Of a stretch of 64,000 bases of DNA, positions 9,278 through 17,653 are shown piece by piece (the stretch's first letter is position 1; each line of letters opens with the position of its first letter). The translations under genes and the position numbers were made by a program. The notes under the pieces are model-generated. The model had not been told where the DNA came from. It ran no database searches and saw only the letters and a list, made by a program, of their open reading frames with translations. This DNA comes from M1-B18 sp048264125 (GTDB lineage: Bacteria; Bacillota; Clostridia; Peptostreptococcales; Natronincolaceae), in assembly GCA_048264125.1 (NCBI GenBank), contig JBLXDM010000001.1:248001-312000 (forward strand). The letters are read 5' to 3'.

Positions 9278-10279
9278 ATGTCTAGAAAAAGTAATAAAGC
9301 GAGGAAAATAAATTACTTTAGAATATGTGTTTCAATTTTTATTACAGGGTTTTTGATTATTGGAGCTTATATAGGCTTCAGTGGCATAGTACCATTTGCT
9401 ATGGACAAGACGTCTAGGAATAACAGAATTCCCTTTTCGGATACAGAGCAGCAGTACACCTCGCCTCTAGATGAAGAAGAGTTAGAAGCTGACCTATTGG
9501 AGGGGGAATTGCATAGCCCCCATTCAATACTAGTACGTCTAGAGGATAATAAAGTAATTCTAAAAAATAGAAGCGAGGAAAGAATTTATCCAGCTTCCCT
9601 CACAAAGATTATGACGGCTATCGTAGCACTAGAAAATTTGTCTAATCTAGAAGCGCCTATTATGCTACCGAAAAAAATCTTTCATGATTTATTTTCTGCT
9701 AATGCCTCTATGGCTGGATTTTTACCAGGGGAGGAGGTTCAAGCAATTGATCTTCTTTATGGAACGATGCTGCCTTCAGGCGCTGATGCTTCCATAGGCT
9801 TAGCAATTGAAATCTCAGGCTCTGAGAAGGAATTTGTAAAGCTGATGAATCAGAAAGCAAAGAAGCTTAAGATGAATGATACTAATTTTACTAATGTATC
9901 AGGGCTACATGATGACATGCATTATACTACAGTAAAGGATATCGCAATATTACTAGAGTATTCACTCAAGAATGAAACCTTTCGTCAGATTTTCACCTCT
10001 GCACGTCATTCTACTGCCAGCACAAATCGACACGATGGTGGCATTACTTTTTCTAGCACCTTGTCAAAGAGAATAGATACCTATGAGTTCGATGGCGGGA
10101 GAATACTTGGAGGCAAAACGGGTTACACCGATGAAGCTGGACTCTGCTTGGCTAGCTTGGCTGAGAAGAATGGGATTGAATATATTATGGTCACTGCTGG
10201 GGCAGAAGGCAGTCCCTATACAGAACAGTATCATATCTTGGATGCATTTAAGGTGTACAACAATCATTTAAAAAGATAG
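9278..10279 (+). CDS. D-alanyl-D-alanine carboxypeptidase (penicillin-binding protein, DacF-like)
   Basis: Serine peptidase of 333 residues that trims the terminal D-Ala of peptidoglycan stem peptides outside the cell. One N-terminal membrane helix (about 14-37) acts as signal anchor. The active-site motif SLTK (Ser107-Lys110) and KTG (in GGKTGYTDEAG) are clear. The second motif reads SGADA where the textbook motif is SGN, a variant I note but which need not abolish activity. SGLHDDMHYTT is typical of the family. There is no obvious C-terminal amphipathic anchor. Its ribosome site lies inside a 15-bp stem, suggesting translational control, perhaps opened by a trans-acting factor or in sporulation; that is inference. 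Confidence 0.9.
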   Translation: MSRKSNKARKINYFRICVSIFITGFLIIGAYIGFSGIVPFAMDKTSRNNRIPFSDTEQQYTSPLDEEELEADLLEGELHSPHSILVRLEDNKVILKNRSEERIYPASLTKIMTAIVALENLSNLEAPIMLPKKIFHDLFSANASMAGFLPGEEVQAIDLLYGTMLPSGADASIGLAIEISGSEKEFVKLMNQKAKKLKMNDTNFTNVSGLHDDMHYTTVKDIAILLEYSLKNETFRQIFTSARHSTASTNRHDGGITFSSTLSKRIDTYEFDGGRILGGKTGYTDEAGLCLASLAEKNGIEYIMVTAGAEGSPYTEQYHILDAFKVYNNHLKR

Positions 10280-10367
10280 ATTTGATAAGTTTATATAAAT
10301 TGTAGTGATTGAATTCAATTAGCCCTCATAAATTCTAAATAATAAAAAGTTAAAAAGGAGAATGATG

Positions 10368-11441
10368 ATGAAAAGAAAAGGTGTAACAGCTCTAATTGTA
10401 TTAATGCTCTGTGTAATGCTGGTGGCCTGCAATCAAGCAACGAAAGAAATTTCCGATACAGCACAGGCAGATAATAAAGTACTGGATGTGAGGTATGATG
10501 AAAATGGGGTTGCGTTTAATCTTCCTGAAAAATGGAGGGCATTAGAGGGTAGAAACATTGATATTTACACAGCTCTGCCAGAGGAAAATGTAGTTGGTCA
10601 AATCGTAATTAGCCATATACTTGATGAGACAATAGATAAAGCCAACAAGATTAACCTAGAGGCAGATAAAATTCCAGGAACAGATAAGGCAGCCATTCAA
10701 AAAGCTGTGGAGGAACTACGGCAGCTATTAGATGAGTTTAAAGAAATGTGCAGGATTGTAACCATAGACAAACGTATAGAAAAGGGTAATGCCCAAAATG
10801 AATTATTCTCAAAATACGAGGTTAGAGATTTAATAGGGGAAGCGGATAATCTTGAATTTTACCTTTTATACAATAATAAGCCCGATACCGATGCTTTAAC
10901 AGAGATATCCAAGAAGGCACATGAGGAATTCTTTAATGAAATTAAGAGCTTTAAAGGGCTAATTCAGGTATATGACCCAATAACGGTAACGGAGAAGGTC
11001 AGTGAAAACAAATTGGTGTTTAAAACCAAAACACTAGATAGTAAAGAAATAGATAGCAGCATTCTAAAGGACAGTAAGCTAACAATGATCAATATATGGG
11101 CCACATTTTGTCAGCCCTGTATAGAAGAAATGCCAGACCTCCAGAGCTTATATGAGGAGGTTAAGGGGGATGGGGTTAATATCATAGGCATTGTTTCAGA
11201 TACACCAGATGAAGAAACAGAAGAGCTAGCCAAGAAAATTTTGTCCACTAAGGGTGTGAAATACATCAATATTATTCCAGATGAGAGCATTATAAACAAT
11301 GTATTGACAAATATTTCAGCAGTACCTACAACCTTATTTGTTGACAGCGAGGGAAATATTATCGGGGATTTACTGGTGGGCGCCAAGAGCAAGGAAGAGT
11401 ACCAGCAGGAAATCCAAGATCGTCTAAAGGGTATTGAATAG
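10368..11441 (+). CDS. TlpA-like thioredoxin-fold lipoprotein
   Basis: Exported lipoprotein of about 357 residues. The signal peptide ends in a lipobox (LVAC). The N-terminal 200 residues are an unrecognised domain; the C-terminal part (about 220-357) is a TlpA/ResA-type thioredoxin fold with WATFCQPCIEEMP (active CxxC) and the cis-proline loop SAVPTTLFVD. It likely reduces or exchanges thiols outside the membrane. I use the third ATG in ATGATGATG because AAGGAG (10355-10360) is properly spaced from it. The next two genes encode a CXXC membrane peptide and a NapH-like iron-sulfur membrane protein, so the three may form an electron path from the cytosol to an external thiol. Confidence 0.88.
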   Translation: MKRKGVTALIVLMLCVMLVACNQATKEISDTAQADNKVLDVRYDENGVAFNLPEKWRALEGRNIDIYTALPEENVVGQIVISHILDETIDKANKINLEADKIPGTDKAAIQKAVEELRQLLDEFKEMCRIVTIDKRIEKGNAQNELFSKYEVRDLIGEADNLEFYLLYNNKPDTDALTEISKKAHEEFFNEIKSFKGLIQVYDPITVTEKVSENKLVFKTKTLDSKEIDSSILKDSKLTMINIWATFCQPCIEEMPDLQSLYEEVKGDGVNIIGIVSDTPDEETEELAKKILSTKGVKYINIIPDESIINNVLTNISAVPTTLFVDSEGNIIGDLLVGAKSKEEYQQEIQDRLKGIE

Positions 11442-11511
11442 CATTAAAACAAAGTGCCTCATCTAATTATAGGTGAGGTACGTAAAAATTTAAGAGTTGG
11501 ATGTGAAAATT

Positions 11512-11670
11512 ATGGATAATAAGGGGAAGGGATTAAATTTAGCATTAATAAGGTATGGCATTTTACTAATGGGTCTTTCATTTGTTTTTATTGGCATATA
11601 TAGAAATGAAGTAGGGATTGTGTTAAAGAAGGCAATCAACATATGCTTGGAGTGTATTGGAATTGGATAG
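11512..11670 (+). CDS. Small CXXC membrane peptide, CD1871A family
   Basis: A 52-residue peptide with one membrane helix (about residues 11-30) and a C-terminal CLECIGIG. Length, helix and the terminal CxxC-IGIG match small peptides known as the CD1871A family, named after Clostridioides difficile; this is recognised from memory. Its last 14 bases overlap the next gene, whose TTG start uses GGAG inside this gene, so the two are coupled. The two cysteines close to the membrane exit suggest a redox shuttle between the iron-sulfur protein and the TlpA-like lipoprotein on either side. Confidence 0.75.
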   Translation: MDNKGKGLNLALIRYGILLMGLSFVFIGIYRNEVGIVLKKAINICLECIGIG

Positions 11671-12496
11671 GCGAAGGATTACGCAAATATTCTCAGCAGC
11701 AGCGATGAATTCTAATATTAACGGCTTCTTAAAAGGGGGTATTTATAAAGGGAATATAAAGAAAATATGTATTCCAGGCTTAAATTGCTATTCCTGCCCT
11801 GGAGCTATAGGCTCCTGTCCCATAGGGTCCTTGCAGGCGGTTGTCGGAACGATAAAATACAATTTTTCATTTTACGTCGTTGGGCTTTTAATATTATTTG
11901 GTGCTATATTTGGAAGATTTATATGTGGCTGGCTATGTCCCTTTGGATTGATTCAAGATTTATTGTATAAAATAAAAACTAGAAAAATTCAAGTGAGTAA
12001 AAAGGTCAATAATGCTTTAAAATATCTTAAATACGTATTACTAGCCCTTTTTGTTATAATCCTCCCTATGTTTTTAGTAAATGAATTTGGTATGAGCCCT
12101 CCTTATTTTTGTCAATATATATGTCCTGCTGGCACATTACAAGGAGGAATTCCATTAGTTTTAATGAATCAATCATTAAGGGATGCGCTAGGGTATTTAT
12201 TCATATGGAAGATGTTTATACTACTCTTCATTTTGACAGCATCGGTATTTGTGTACAGACCCTTTTGCAGATACCTTTGCCCATTGGGGGCCTTTTATGC
12301 ATTATTTAATAAAGTTAGCCTTTACAGATATGAGGTAGATAAGGATAAGTGCACACGCTGCAATGCCTGTACCCACAAATGCAAAATCAATATTGAGGTG
12401 CATAAGAATTCAAATAGTGCGGAATGTATACGATGTGGGGAATGCATCAAAATATGTCCTACAAAATCCATAAAAAGAAATCTCACTTTAAGGTAA
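11657..12496 (+). CDS. NapH/NosR-like 4Fe-4S membrane protein
   Basis: Polytopic membrane protein of 279 residues with about five helices. Cysteine motifs on the membrane domain: CYSCPGAIGSCPIG (near 50), CGWLCPFGLIQDL, CQYICPAGTLQGG and CRYLCPLGAFYAL. Two ferredoxin-type [4Fe-4S] motifs follow: CTRCNACTHKC and CIRCGECIKICP. Relatives (NapH, NosR, RdxA/CcoG) pass electrons through or along the membrane. The start is a TTG inside the preceding CXXC gene with GGAG at 11649-11652. Together with the upstream TlpA-like lipoprotein and CXXC peptide it probably forms a thiol-redox relay. Confidence 0.87.
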   Translation: MELDRRRITQIFSAAAMNSNINGFLKGGIYKGNIKKICIPGLNCYSCPGAIGSCPIGSLQAVVGTIKYNFSFYVVGLLILFGAIFGRFICGWLCPFGLIQDLLYKIKTRKIQVSKKVNNALKYLKYVLLALFVIILPMFLVNEFGMSPPYFCQYICPAGTLQGGIPLVLMNQSLRDALGYLFIWKMFILLFILTASVFVYRPFCRYLCPLGAFYALFNKVSLYRYEVDKDKCTRCNACTHKCKINIEVHKNSNSAECIRCGECIKICPTKSIKRNLTLR

Positions 12497-12597
12497 ATTG
12501 ATTTAGTGAATTATATATGATAGCATAATTATTTTGAGATACTAGCTGTGAGGCATGAAGAAGGATTTAATATTTTTAGCAAAGGATGATGAGGCCT

Positions 12598-13296
12598 ATG
12601 GGTATCAATATTTTAGTGGTAGATGATGAAGAGAGCATAGCGGACCTAATTGAGGTATATTTAAAAAATGAAGGCTTTAACGTATATAAGTTTTATAATG
12701 GAAGGGATGCTTTAGAGTGTGTTAGATCAGAACAACTGGACATTGCAATACTTGATGTTATGCTGCCGGATATAGATGGATTTGCCCTTTGTCAAAAAAT
12801 CAGAGAAAATCATAATTATCCGTTGATTATGCTGACGGCGAAGGGAGAAGAAATCGATAAAATTAACGGGCTAACATTGGGTGCCGACGATTATATGACA
12901 AAGCCCTTTCAGCCTTTAGAGCTAATAGCCAGGGTCAAGGCTCAGCTCCGTAGGTCGACCAAATATAATTCCGGAAAATCATTACATGAAGAAAAGGTAA
13001 TTGAATTTTCGGGCTTAGTATTAAACAAAGACACCCATGTATGTATACTAAATGAAAGGCCGCTAGCTTTAACGCCCACAGAGTTTTCTATCCTGTGGGT
13101 GTTGGCGCACAAGCGAGGGCGGGTTGTTAGTGCCGAGGAGCTATTCCATGAGGTATGGGGCGATAAATATTTCAGCAACAGCAACAATACGGTGATGGTA
13201 CACATTCGTCATCTGAGGGAAAAGATGCACGATTCTGCAGAGCATCCCAAATATATCAAAACAGTATGGGGGGTAGGCTATAAAATTGAAAAATAG
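12598..13296 (+). CDS. VanR-like response regulator
   Basis: OmpR-family regulator of about 232 residues. The receiver has VVDDEES, the phospho-acceptor Asp in AILDVMLPDIDGF, and TKPFQP with the conserved Lys. The C-terminal winged helix has LTPTEFSILWVLA and NNTVMVHIRHLREKM, closest in style to the VanR/YcbL group. The start may be the ATG at 12598 or 12 bases upstream at 12586; GAGG and AAAGG respectively are both poorly spaced. The downstream kinase begins inside this gene (11-base overlap). No vanHAX-type genes are present, so the regulated function is open; the upstream redox trio or the carboxypeptidase are candidates by position only. Confidence 0.9.
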   Translation: MGINILVVDDEESIADLIEVYLKNEGFNVYKFYNGRDALECVRSEQLDIAILDVMLPDIDGFALCQKIRENHNYPLIMLTAKGEEIDKINGLTLGADDYMTKPFQPLELIARVKAQLRRSTKYNSGKSLHEEKVIEFSGLVLNKDTHVCILNERPLALTPTEFSILWVLAHKRGRVVSAEELFHEVWGDKYFSNSNNTVMVHIRHLREKMHDSAEHPKYIKTVWGVGYKIEK

Positions 13297-14410
13297 TGAA
13301 AATGCCATGTTAAAATATGCATGGATCATCCTTGCTTCTGTTTTATTTTTCTTAAGTGCTATGTGGCTGGTGGACCAAGGATTAAACGGCGTAGTTAAAG
13401 AGTGGTTTCTAAATTTATTTTTACTAGAACCCGAATACCCAGTTCGTGGAAAAGTAGGCATAGTATTTAAGAGCTGGTTTGAGATAAAGCAATTTTTCAT
13501 AAACATTTTCTTAGCTTTTGTAATAGTTTTAACCATATGTATGTGTGCTTCAGCATATTTATATGATCGGTATAACAGAAAAAAAGACATTACCTTTATT
13601 AAAAGCACTATGGAGTCCTTCATGAACTCCGACAGCGATAATATAACACTTCCTACAAAATATTCTGAAATAGAAACACAGCTTGTCAGGCTGAGGGCAA
13701 TTAACCAAAGGCACCAGCAGCTTGTGCAAACTGAAATGCAGAGAAAAAACGATTTAATTACTTATTTAGCCCATGACCTGAAAACACCGCTTGCTTCAGT
13801 AATAGGCTATTTGAGCCTTTTGGATGAGGTGCCGGAGCTGCCGATAGAGCAAAAATCGAAATACACTTCGATCGCTTTGGATAAGGCTTACAGATTGGAG
13901 GAGCTAATCAATGAATTTTTCGAAATCACAAGGTTTAATCTGCAGTCCATAGTTCTAAATAAAGGCAAAATAAAACTGGCCTTCATGCTTCAGCAGCTGG
14001 CTGATGAGTTTTTTCCTATGCTTGAGCCTCAGGGCAAGCAGGTAGCCATCGATGCGGAGGATGATCTTATTTTGGTGGGGGATTCTGACAAGCTTGCACG
14101 TGTCTTTAATAATATTCTTAAAAATGCCATTGTTTACAGCCATGAAAACAGTGTGATCAATATTTCTGCTGCGAAGGTGGGGGACAATATCGTCGTCAGC
14201 TTTACCAATAGGGGTGAGCCAATTCCTGCCCACAGACTAGACACTATTTTTGAAAAGTTTTATCGTCTGGATTCTGCCCGTTCATCAAACACTGGAGGGG
14301 CTGGATTGGGTCTGGCTATAGCTAAAGAAATCGTTACAGCCCATAATGGGACTATAACAGCAGAAAGCAATCTAGAAAATACCATATTTACTGTAAGGAT
14401 TCCATCATAA
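13286..14410 (+). CDS. VanS-like sensor histidine kinase
   Basis: Membrane sensor kinase of up to 374 residues, coupled to the regulator it overlaps. Two membrane helices (about 13-30 and 72-92) flank a short extracellular loop of about 40 residues. A cytoplasmic linker leads to the phospho-acceptor His163 in AHDLKTPLASVIGYLSLL, then an N box (NNILKNAIVYS) and a G box (GGAGLGLAIAKEI). The likely start is a TTG at 13286; the first in-frame ATG is at 13307 but has no ribosome site. The small loop limits the signals that can be sensed outside the membrane. Confidence 0.9.
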   Translation: MKNSENAMLKYAWIILASVLFFLSAMWLVDQGLNGVVKEWFLNLFLLEPEYPVRGKVGIVFKSWFEIKQFFINIFLAFVIVLTICMCASAYLYDRYNRKKDITFIKSTMESFMNSDSDNITLPTKYSEIETQLVRLRAINQRHQQLVQTEMQRKNDLITYLAHDLKTPLASVIGYLSLLDEVPELPIEQKSKYTSIALDKAYRLEELINEFFEITRFNLQSIVLNKGKIKLAFMLQQLADEFFPMLEPQGKQVAIDAEDDLILVGDSDKLARVFNNILKNAIVYSHENSVINISAAKVGDNIVVSFTNRGEPIPAHRLDTIFEKFYRLDSARSSNTGGAGLGLAIAKEIVTAHNGTITAESNLENTIFTVRIPS

Positions 14411-14428
14411 AATGCAAAGGAAAGTATG

Positions 14429-14457
14429 TTGACAGTCATTTATACGAATGATATATT
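14429..14457 (+). promoter_or_regulatory. Sigma-A promoter of the XRE-cupin gene
   Basis: TTGACA (14429-14434), a 17-bp spacer and TATATT (14452-14457). It reads toward the XRE-cupin regulator at 14564. A palindrome-like site (14467-14482) lies just downstream. Confidence 0.75.
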
Positions 14458-14466
14458 TTACTTAAC

Positions 14467-14482
14467 ATATGCTATAGCGCAC
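14467..14482 (+). promoter_or_regulatory. Possible operator of the XRE-cupin regulator (copy 1)
   Basis: ATATGCTATAGCGCAC contains the palindrome GCTATAGC and resembles the better palindrome at 15182-15197 before the glycyl radical enzyme gene. It sits 10 bp after the -10 box, a position expected for autorepression. Inference from similarity only. Confidence 0.35.
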
Positions 14483-14563
14483 TATGACTCATATAACAGA
14501 CGGATAAAATATCAAACAAATGAAATATTACAAACATATGAAATATAAGAAAGGCTGATATGT

Positions 14564-15112
14564 ATGACTGATCCAAGTTCAAATATAGGTTCTATTTTAA
14601 AAAGAGTGAGGTTTGAACGGAGCTTGACCCTTGAGGAAGCCTCCAACCTGACGGGAGTAAGCAAAGCAATGCTTGGGCAGATAGAGAGAGGAGAATCCAC
14701 CCCCACAATATCAGTATTGTGGAAGATTTCAACAGGCCTACGTATTTCCTTTTCGGAGCTATTGGGAAGTGAAAGCAATAATTACGAGGCAATATCAATA
14801 AATGAAATAGAGCCTGTATATGAATCTGACGGGAAAATGATATTGTACGATGTTTTTCCCTTTAACCCCATATCGGGATTTGAGTATTTTTTCATTAAAT
14901 TGCTACCCGGAGCTAAGCACACCTCCACACCGCATTATAATTCAACGGAGGAATATATTGTGGTAACAGAGGGATCGCTGGTTATGACTGTGGAAGAGCA
15001 AACCTTTGAGATGACTGCACCTGCTGCATTAAAATTCAAAGCAAGTATGGCCCACACCTATAGCAATCCATATACTACAGAGGCGATATTTCAAAGCATA
15101 GTCAAATATTAA
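14564..15112 (+). CDS. XRE-family regulator with C-terminal cupin
   Basis: Transcription regulator of 182 residues. The N-terminal HTH (about 8-62) has the typical LEEASNLTGVSKAMLGQIERGESTPT pattern interrupted here only by normal variation, and the C-terminal cupin (about 105-178) has the barrel motif HYNSTEEYIVVTEGSL and a final PHTY-like segment (MAHTYSNP). This class binds a small ligand in the cupin and usually controls the adjacent catabolic operon and itself. The glycyl radical enzyme gene follows after a weak terminator, and similar palindromes lie before both genes, so it is the probable regulator of that enzyme. Confidence 0.9.
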   Translation: MTDPSSNIGSILKRVRFERSLTLEEASNLTGVSKAMLGQIERGESTPTISVLWKISTGLRISFSELLGSESNNYEAISINEIEPVYESDGKMILYDVFPFNPISGFEYFFIKLLPGAKHTSTPHYNSTEEYIVVTEGSLVMTVEEQTFEMTAPAALKFKASMAHTYSNPYTTEAIFQSIVKY

Positions 15113-15117
15113 TGATG

Positions 15118-15154
15118 AACCAGATACTAAATACTAGATTCTGGTTTTATTTTA
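15118..15154 (+). terminator. Weak terminator between regulator and enzyme genes
   Basis: AACCAGA (15118-15124) pairs with TCTGGTT (15140-15146) and is followed by TTATTTT. A 7-bp stem with a 15-base loop, so a weak terminator. Confidence 0.45.
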
Positions 15155-15181
15155 AAGCATTTGAACGTTAAAACAAATAAT

Positions 15182-15197
15182 ATATGCTAAAGCATAT
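15182..15197 (+). promoter_or_regulatory. Palindromic operator before the glycyl radical enzyme gene
   Basis: A perfect 16-bp palindrome, ATATGCT-AA-AGCATAT, 21 bp before the start codon at 15218. It overlaps a possible -10 region (TATGCT, 16 bp after TTGAAC). The core ATATGCTA-AGC recurs at 14467 before the regulator gene. Confidence 0.5.
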
Positions 15198-15217
15198 TTA
15201 AAATGAGGGGGAAATTT

Positions 15218-17587
15218 ATGATTACTGAGAGGATAGAAGCTGCACGGCAGAATTATATCAATTCAAAGCCAGCCATTTCCTATGAGCGGGCGAGGATATG
15301 GACAGAATCCCATAAGAGAACTGAGGGGGAAGCAATCCCTATAAGAAGGGCTAAGGCCTTCAGAGATACCTGTCAGCAGATTGATGTAAATATCTTCGAC
15401 GGAGAGCTTATTGTTGGAGTCATCGGAGAATTTAGAAAATGTGGCATTCTAACACCCGAATTCTCCTGGAGCTGGGTGGACAGGGAGATGGACAATTTTG
15501 ATATTAGAGTTCAGGACCCCTATGTTATGACGGATAAGCAGAGGGATTATGTGAGAAAAAATATATTTCCTTATTGGAAGGGAAAATCTCTGGAGGAGGC
15601 TTTTTTAGCCCAGCTGCCGAAGGAAACTGCCAAGGTTGCTGTTGATACAGGCTTTGTCGATAATGATTCAAAATGGCGGCAGGCTGTAGGTGAGATTACG
15701 CCGGATTATCAGGATGTATTATTCAAGAAGGGCTTTGGTGGGATTATAAAGGAGGCAAAGCAGCAGCTTTCAAAGCTGTCGAGAACCTCAGCGGAGGATT
15801 TGAAGAAAAAGGACTTCTATAACTCAATAATCATTACCTCGGAAGGAATTATCACCCTGGCAAAAAGATATTCAGAAAAGGCCATGGAAATGGCGGCAGC
15901 AGAAATGGATGCTGCAAGAAAAGCTGAGCTATTGAAAATATCCGATATATGCAGCAGGATACCGGAAAATCCGCCATCCAGCTTCCATGAGGCTATTCAG
16001 TTCCTATGGTTTACACAGCTGGGAGGAATCCTATCAGAAAATCCGTTGGCATTGAATGTCGGCAGATTTGATCAATTTATGTATCCATATTACGAGGCGG
16101 ATATAGAAAAGGGAATAATGACAAAGGAACAGCTGCAGGAGCTGATTGAAGCACTATGGCTGAAGCTATCGGAATGGGTCTGGACAATATCAGCAAATAC
16201 GGCTGAATTTTTCGCAGGCTACAATCAGTTTCAAAATCTAACCGTGGGTGGGAAAACAAGAGACGGCAAGGATGCCACCAATGAGCTTTCCTATATGTGC
16301 TTGAAGGCAACGGAGGCAGTAAAGACGCACCAGCCGGGGTTAAGTGTCAGAATACACCAGGATTGTCCCACTGAATTTTTAGCAGCAGTAACCCATTTGG
16401 TAAGCAAGGGCACAGGCTTTCCTGCAATACACAGTGACAGCGCAGGCTATCAGATGCTAATAAATGCAGGCTACGAGCCAGAGGATGCAAGGGATTGGAA
16501 CAATTGCGGCTGCGTCGTTCCGCATTTTCGAAAAACCTACGAATGGACCTCAGCAGTCAACATTAACTTCACCGCCGCTCTGGAATTTGCATTGAATCAG
16601 GGCAGGAGCAGAATATTGGGAGATCGGATCGGCCTAGATGAAAAAGCTCCGGTTGACTTCAAGACTTATGAGGAGGTTGAAGCCGCCTTCTACAGACAAT
16701 TTGACAATCTGATTGAACAGTCAATCATCGCCACACTGTTAGCACAAAAGCTCCATAAGGAAATGGTGCCGAGACCCTTTCTATCCTCATGTATAGAAGA
16801 ATGCATGACCAGCGGAAGGGACTTGGTTGATGTGGGGGCAAAATATAATATTGGACCTGTTCTTACAGGTATAGGCCTTGCGGTAACATCAAACGCCTTA
16901 GCAGCTATCAAGAAGCTAGTATTTGAAGAAAAGGCAGTAGATATGAAGACCCTCATCAAGGCTCTGGATGCAAATTGGGAGGGCTATGAGGAGCTGAGGC
17001 AGTTGGCTCTTGCTGTTCCAAAGTACGGAAATGACAATGATTATGTAGATGATATAGCATGCAAAATGGCAAATCACTATTATAAAGAAGGGCATAAATA
17101 TAAAGATATCAACGGCAACAGCTTCAACACTGCCTTTATGGGCATATCAAACTATCTACCAACCGGCAAGGTCATAGGCGCAACCCCCTGCGGAAGAAAA
17201 GCAAAGGAGCCCTTGTCCGAAGGCGTGTCACCCTTTGCCGGCTCCGACACCTCCACACCACTTGCAGCAATGCGCTCGGCGGCAAAGCTGAACCAGGATG
17301 TGCATTCTGGAGGAACACTATTAAACCTAAGATTAAACGAAGACCTAGTGAGTACAAAGAGAGGACAAAGCAATTTGGGGGCAATGATACAGACCTTCTT
17401 CTCACTGGGGGCCTTTCACGTGCAGTTTAATACCATATCTACCGAAACCCTGCGGAAGGCCCAAAAAAATCCTGAAAACTACAGGGACCTATTGGTCAGG
17501 GTGGCAGGCTATAGCACACAATTTGTCAATCTGTCCAGAGCAATGCAGGATGCAATAATAGCAAGAACCGCTCATGAGAATTATTAA
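15218..17587 (+). CDS. Glycyl radical enzyme of uncertain substrate class
   Basis: Pyruvate-formate-lyase-family enzyme of 789 residues from the ATG at 15218 (AGGGGG is well placed; an ATG 15 bases upstream is not). The glycyl radical loop is RVAGYSTQF with the radical Gly at residue 764; the thiyl Cys is residue 432 in NNCGCVVPHF. In glycerol, diol, choline and hydroxyproline eliminases the loop reads GCVE, with Glu two residues after Cys acting as base or acid; here Val stands there, and a second Cys lies two residues before. The enzyme is therefore unlikely to be one of those eliminases and may be a decarboxylase, C-C lyase or adduct-forming type. Its activase follows directly. The substrate cannot be read from sequence. 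Confidence 0.9.
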   Translation: MITERIEAARQNYINSKPAISYERARIWTESHKRTEGEAIPIRRAKAFRDTCQQIDVNIFDGELIVGVIGEFRKCGILTPEFSWSWVDREMDNFDIRVQDPYVMTDKQRDYVRKNIFPYWKGKSLEEAFLAQLPKETAKVAVDTGFVDNDSKWRQAVGEITPDYQDVLFKKGFGGIIKEAKQQLSKLSRTSAEDLKKKDFYNSIIITSEGIITLAKRYSEKAMEMAAAEMDAARKAELLKISDICSRIPENPPSSFHEAIQFLWFTQLGGILSENPLALNVGRFDQFMYPYYEADIEKGIMTKEQLQELIEALWLKLSEWVWTISANTAEFFAGYNQFQNLTVGGKTRDGKDATNELSYMCLKATEAVKTHQPGLSVRIHQDCPTEFLAAVTHLVSKGTGFPAIHSDSAGYQMLINAGYEPEDARDWNNCGCVVPHFRKTYEWTSAVNINFTAALEFALNQGRSRILGDRIGLDEKAPVDFKTYEEVEAAFYRQFDNLIEQSIIATLLAQKLHKEMVPRPFLSSCIEECMTSGRDLVDVGAKYNIGPVLTGIGLAVTSNALAAIKKLVFEEKAVDMKTLIKALDANWEGYEELRQLALAVPKYGNDNDYVDDIACKMANHYYKEGHKYKDINGNSFNTAFMGISNYLPTGKVIGATPCGRKAKEPLSEGVSPFAGSDTSTPLAAMRSAAKLNQDVHSGGTLLNLRLNEDLVSTKRGQSNLGAMIQTFFSLGAFHVQFNTISTETLRKAQKNPENYRDLLVRVAGYSTQFVNLSRAMQDAIIARTAHENY

Positions 17588-17653
17588 TACTAAGAGCGTG
17601 GCAAGCCTAAAGCATATATTGTAGTTTTATCGAGAGACGAGGTGAAAGCTTGT

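Noticed and set aside
12586..14410. Vancomycin resistance cluster
   Set aside because: Only the regulator pair resembles VanRS; no ligase, dehydrogenase or dipeptidase genes follow.
15218..17587. Naming the glycyl radical enzyme as glycerol, choline, hydroxyproline or hydroxyphenylacetate enzyme
   Set aside because: The Glu two residues after the active Cys is absent and the activase lacks the ferredoxin insert, so no named class is supported.
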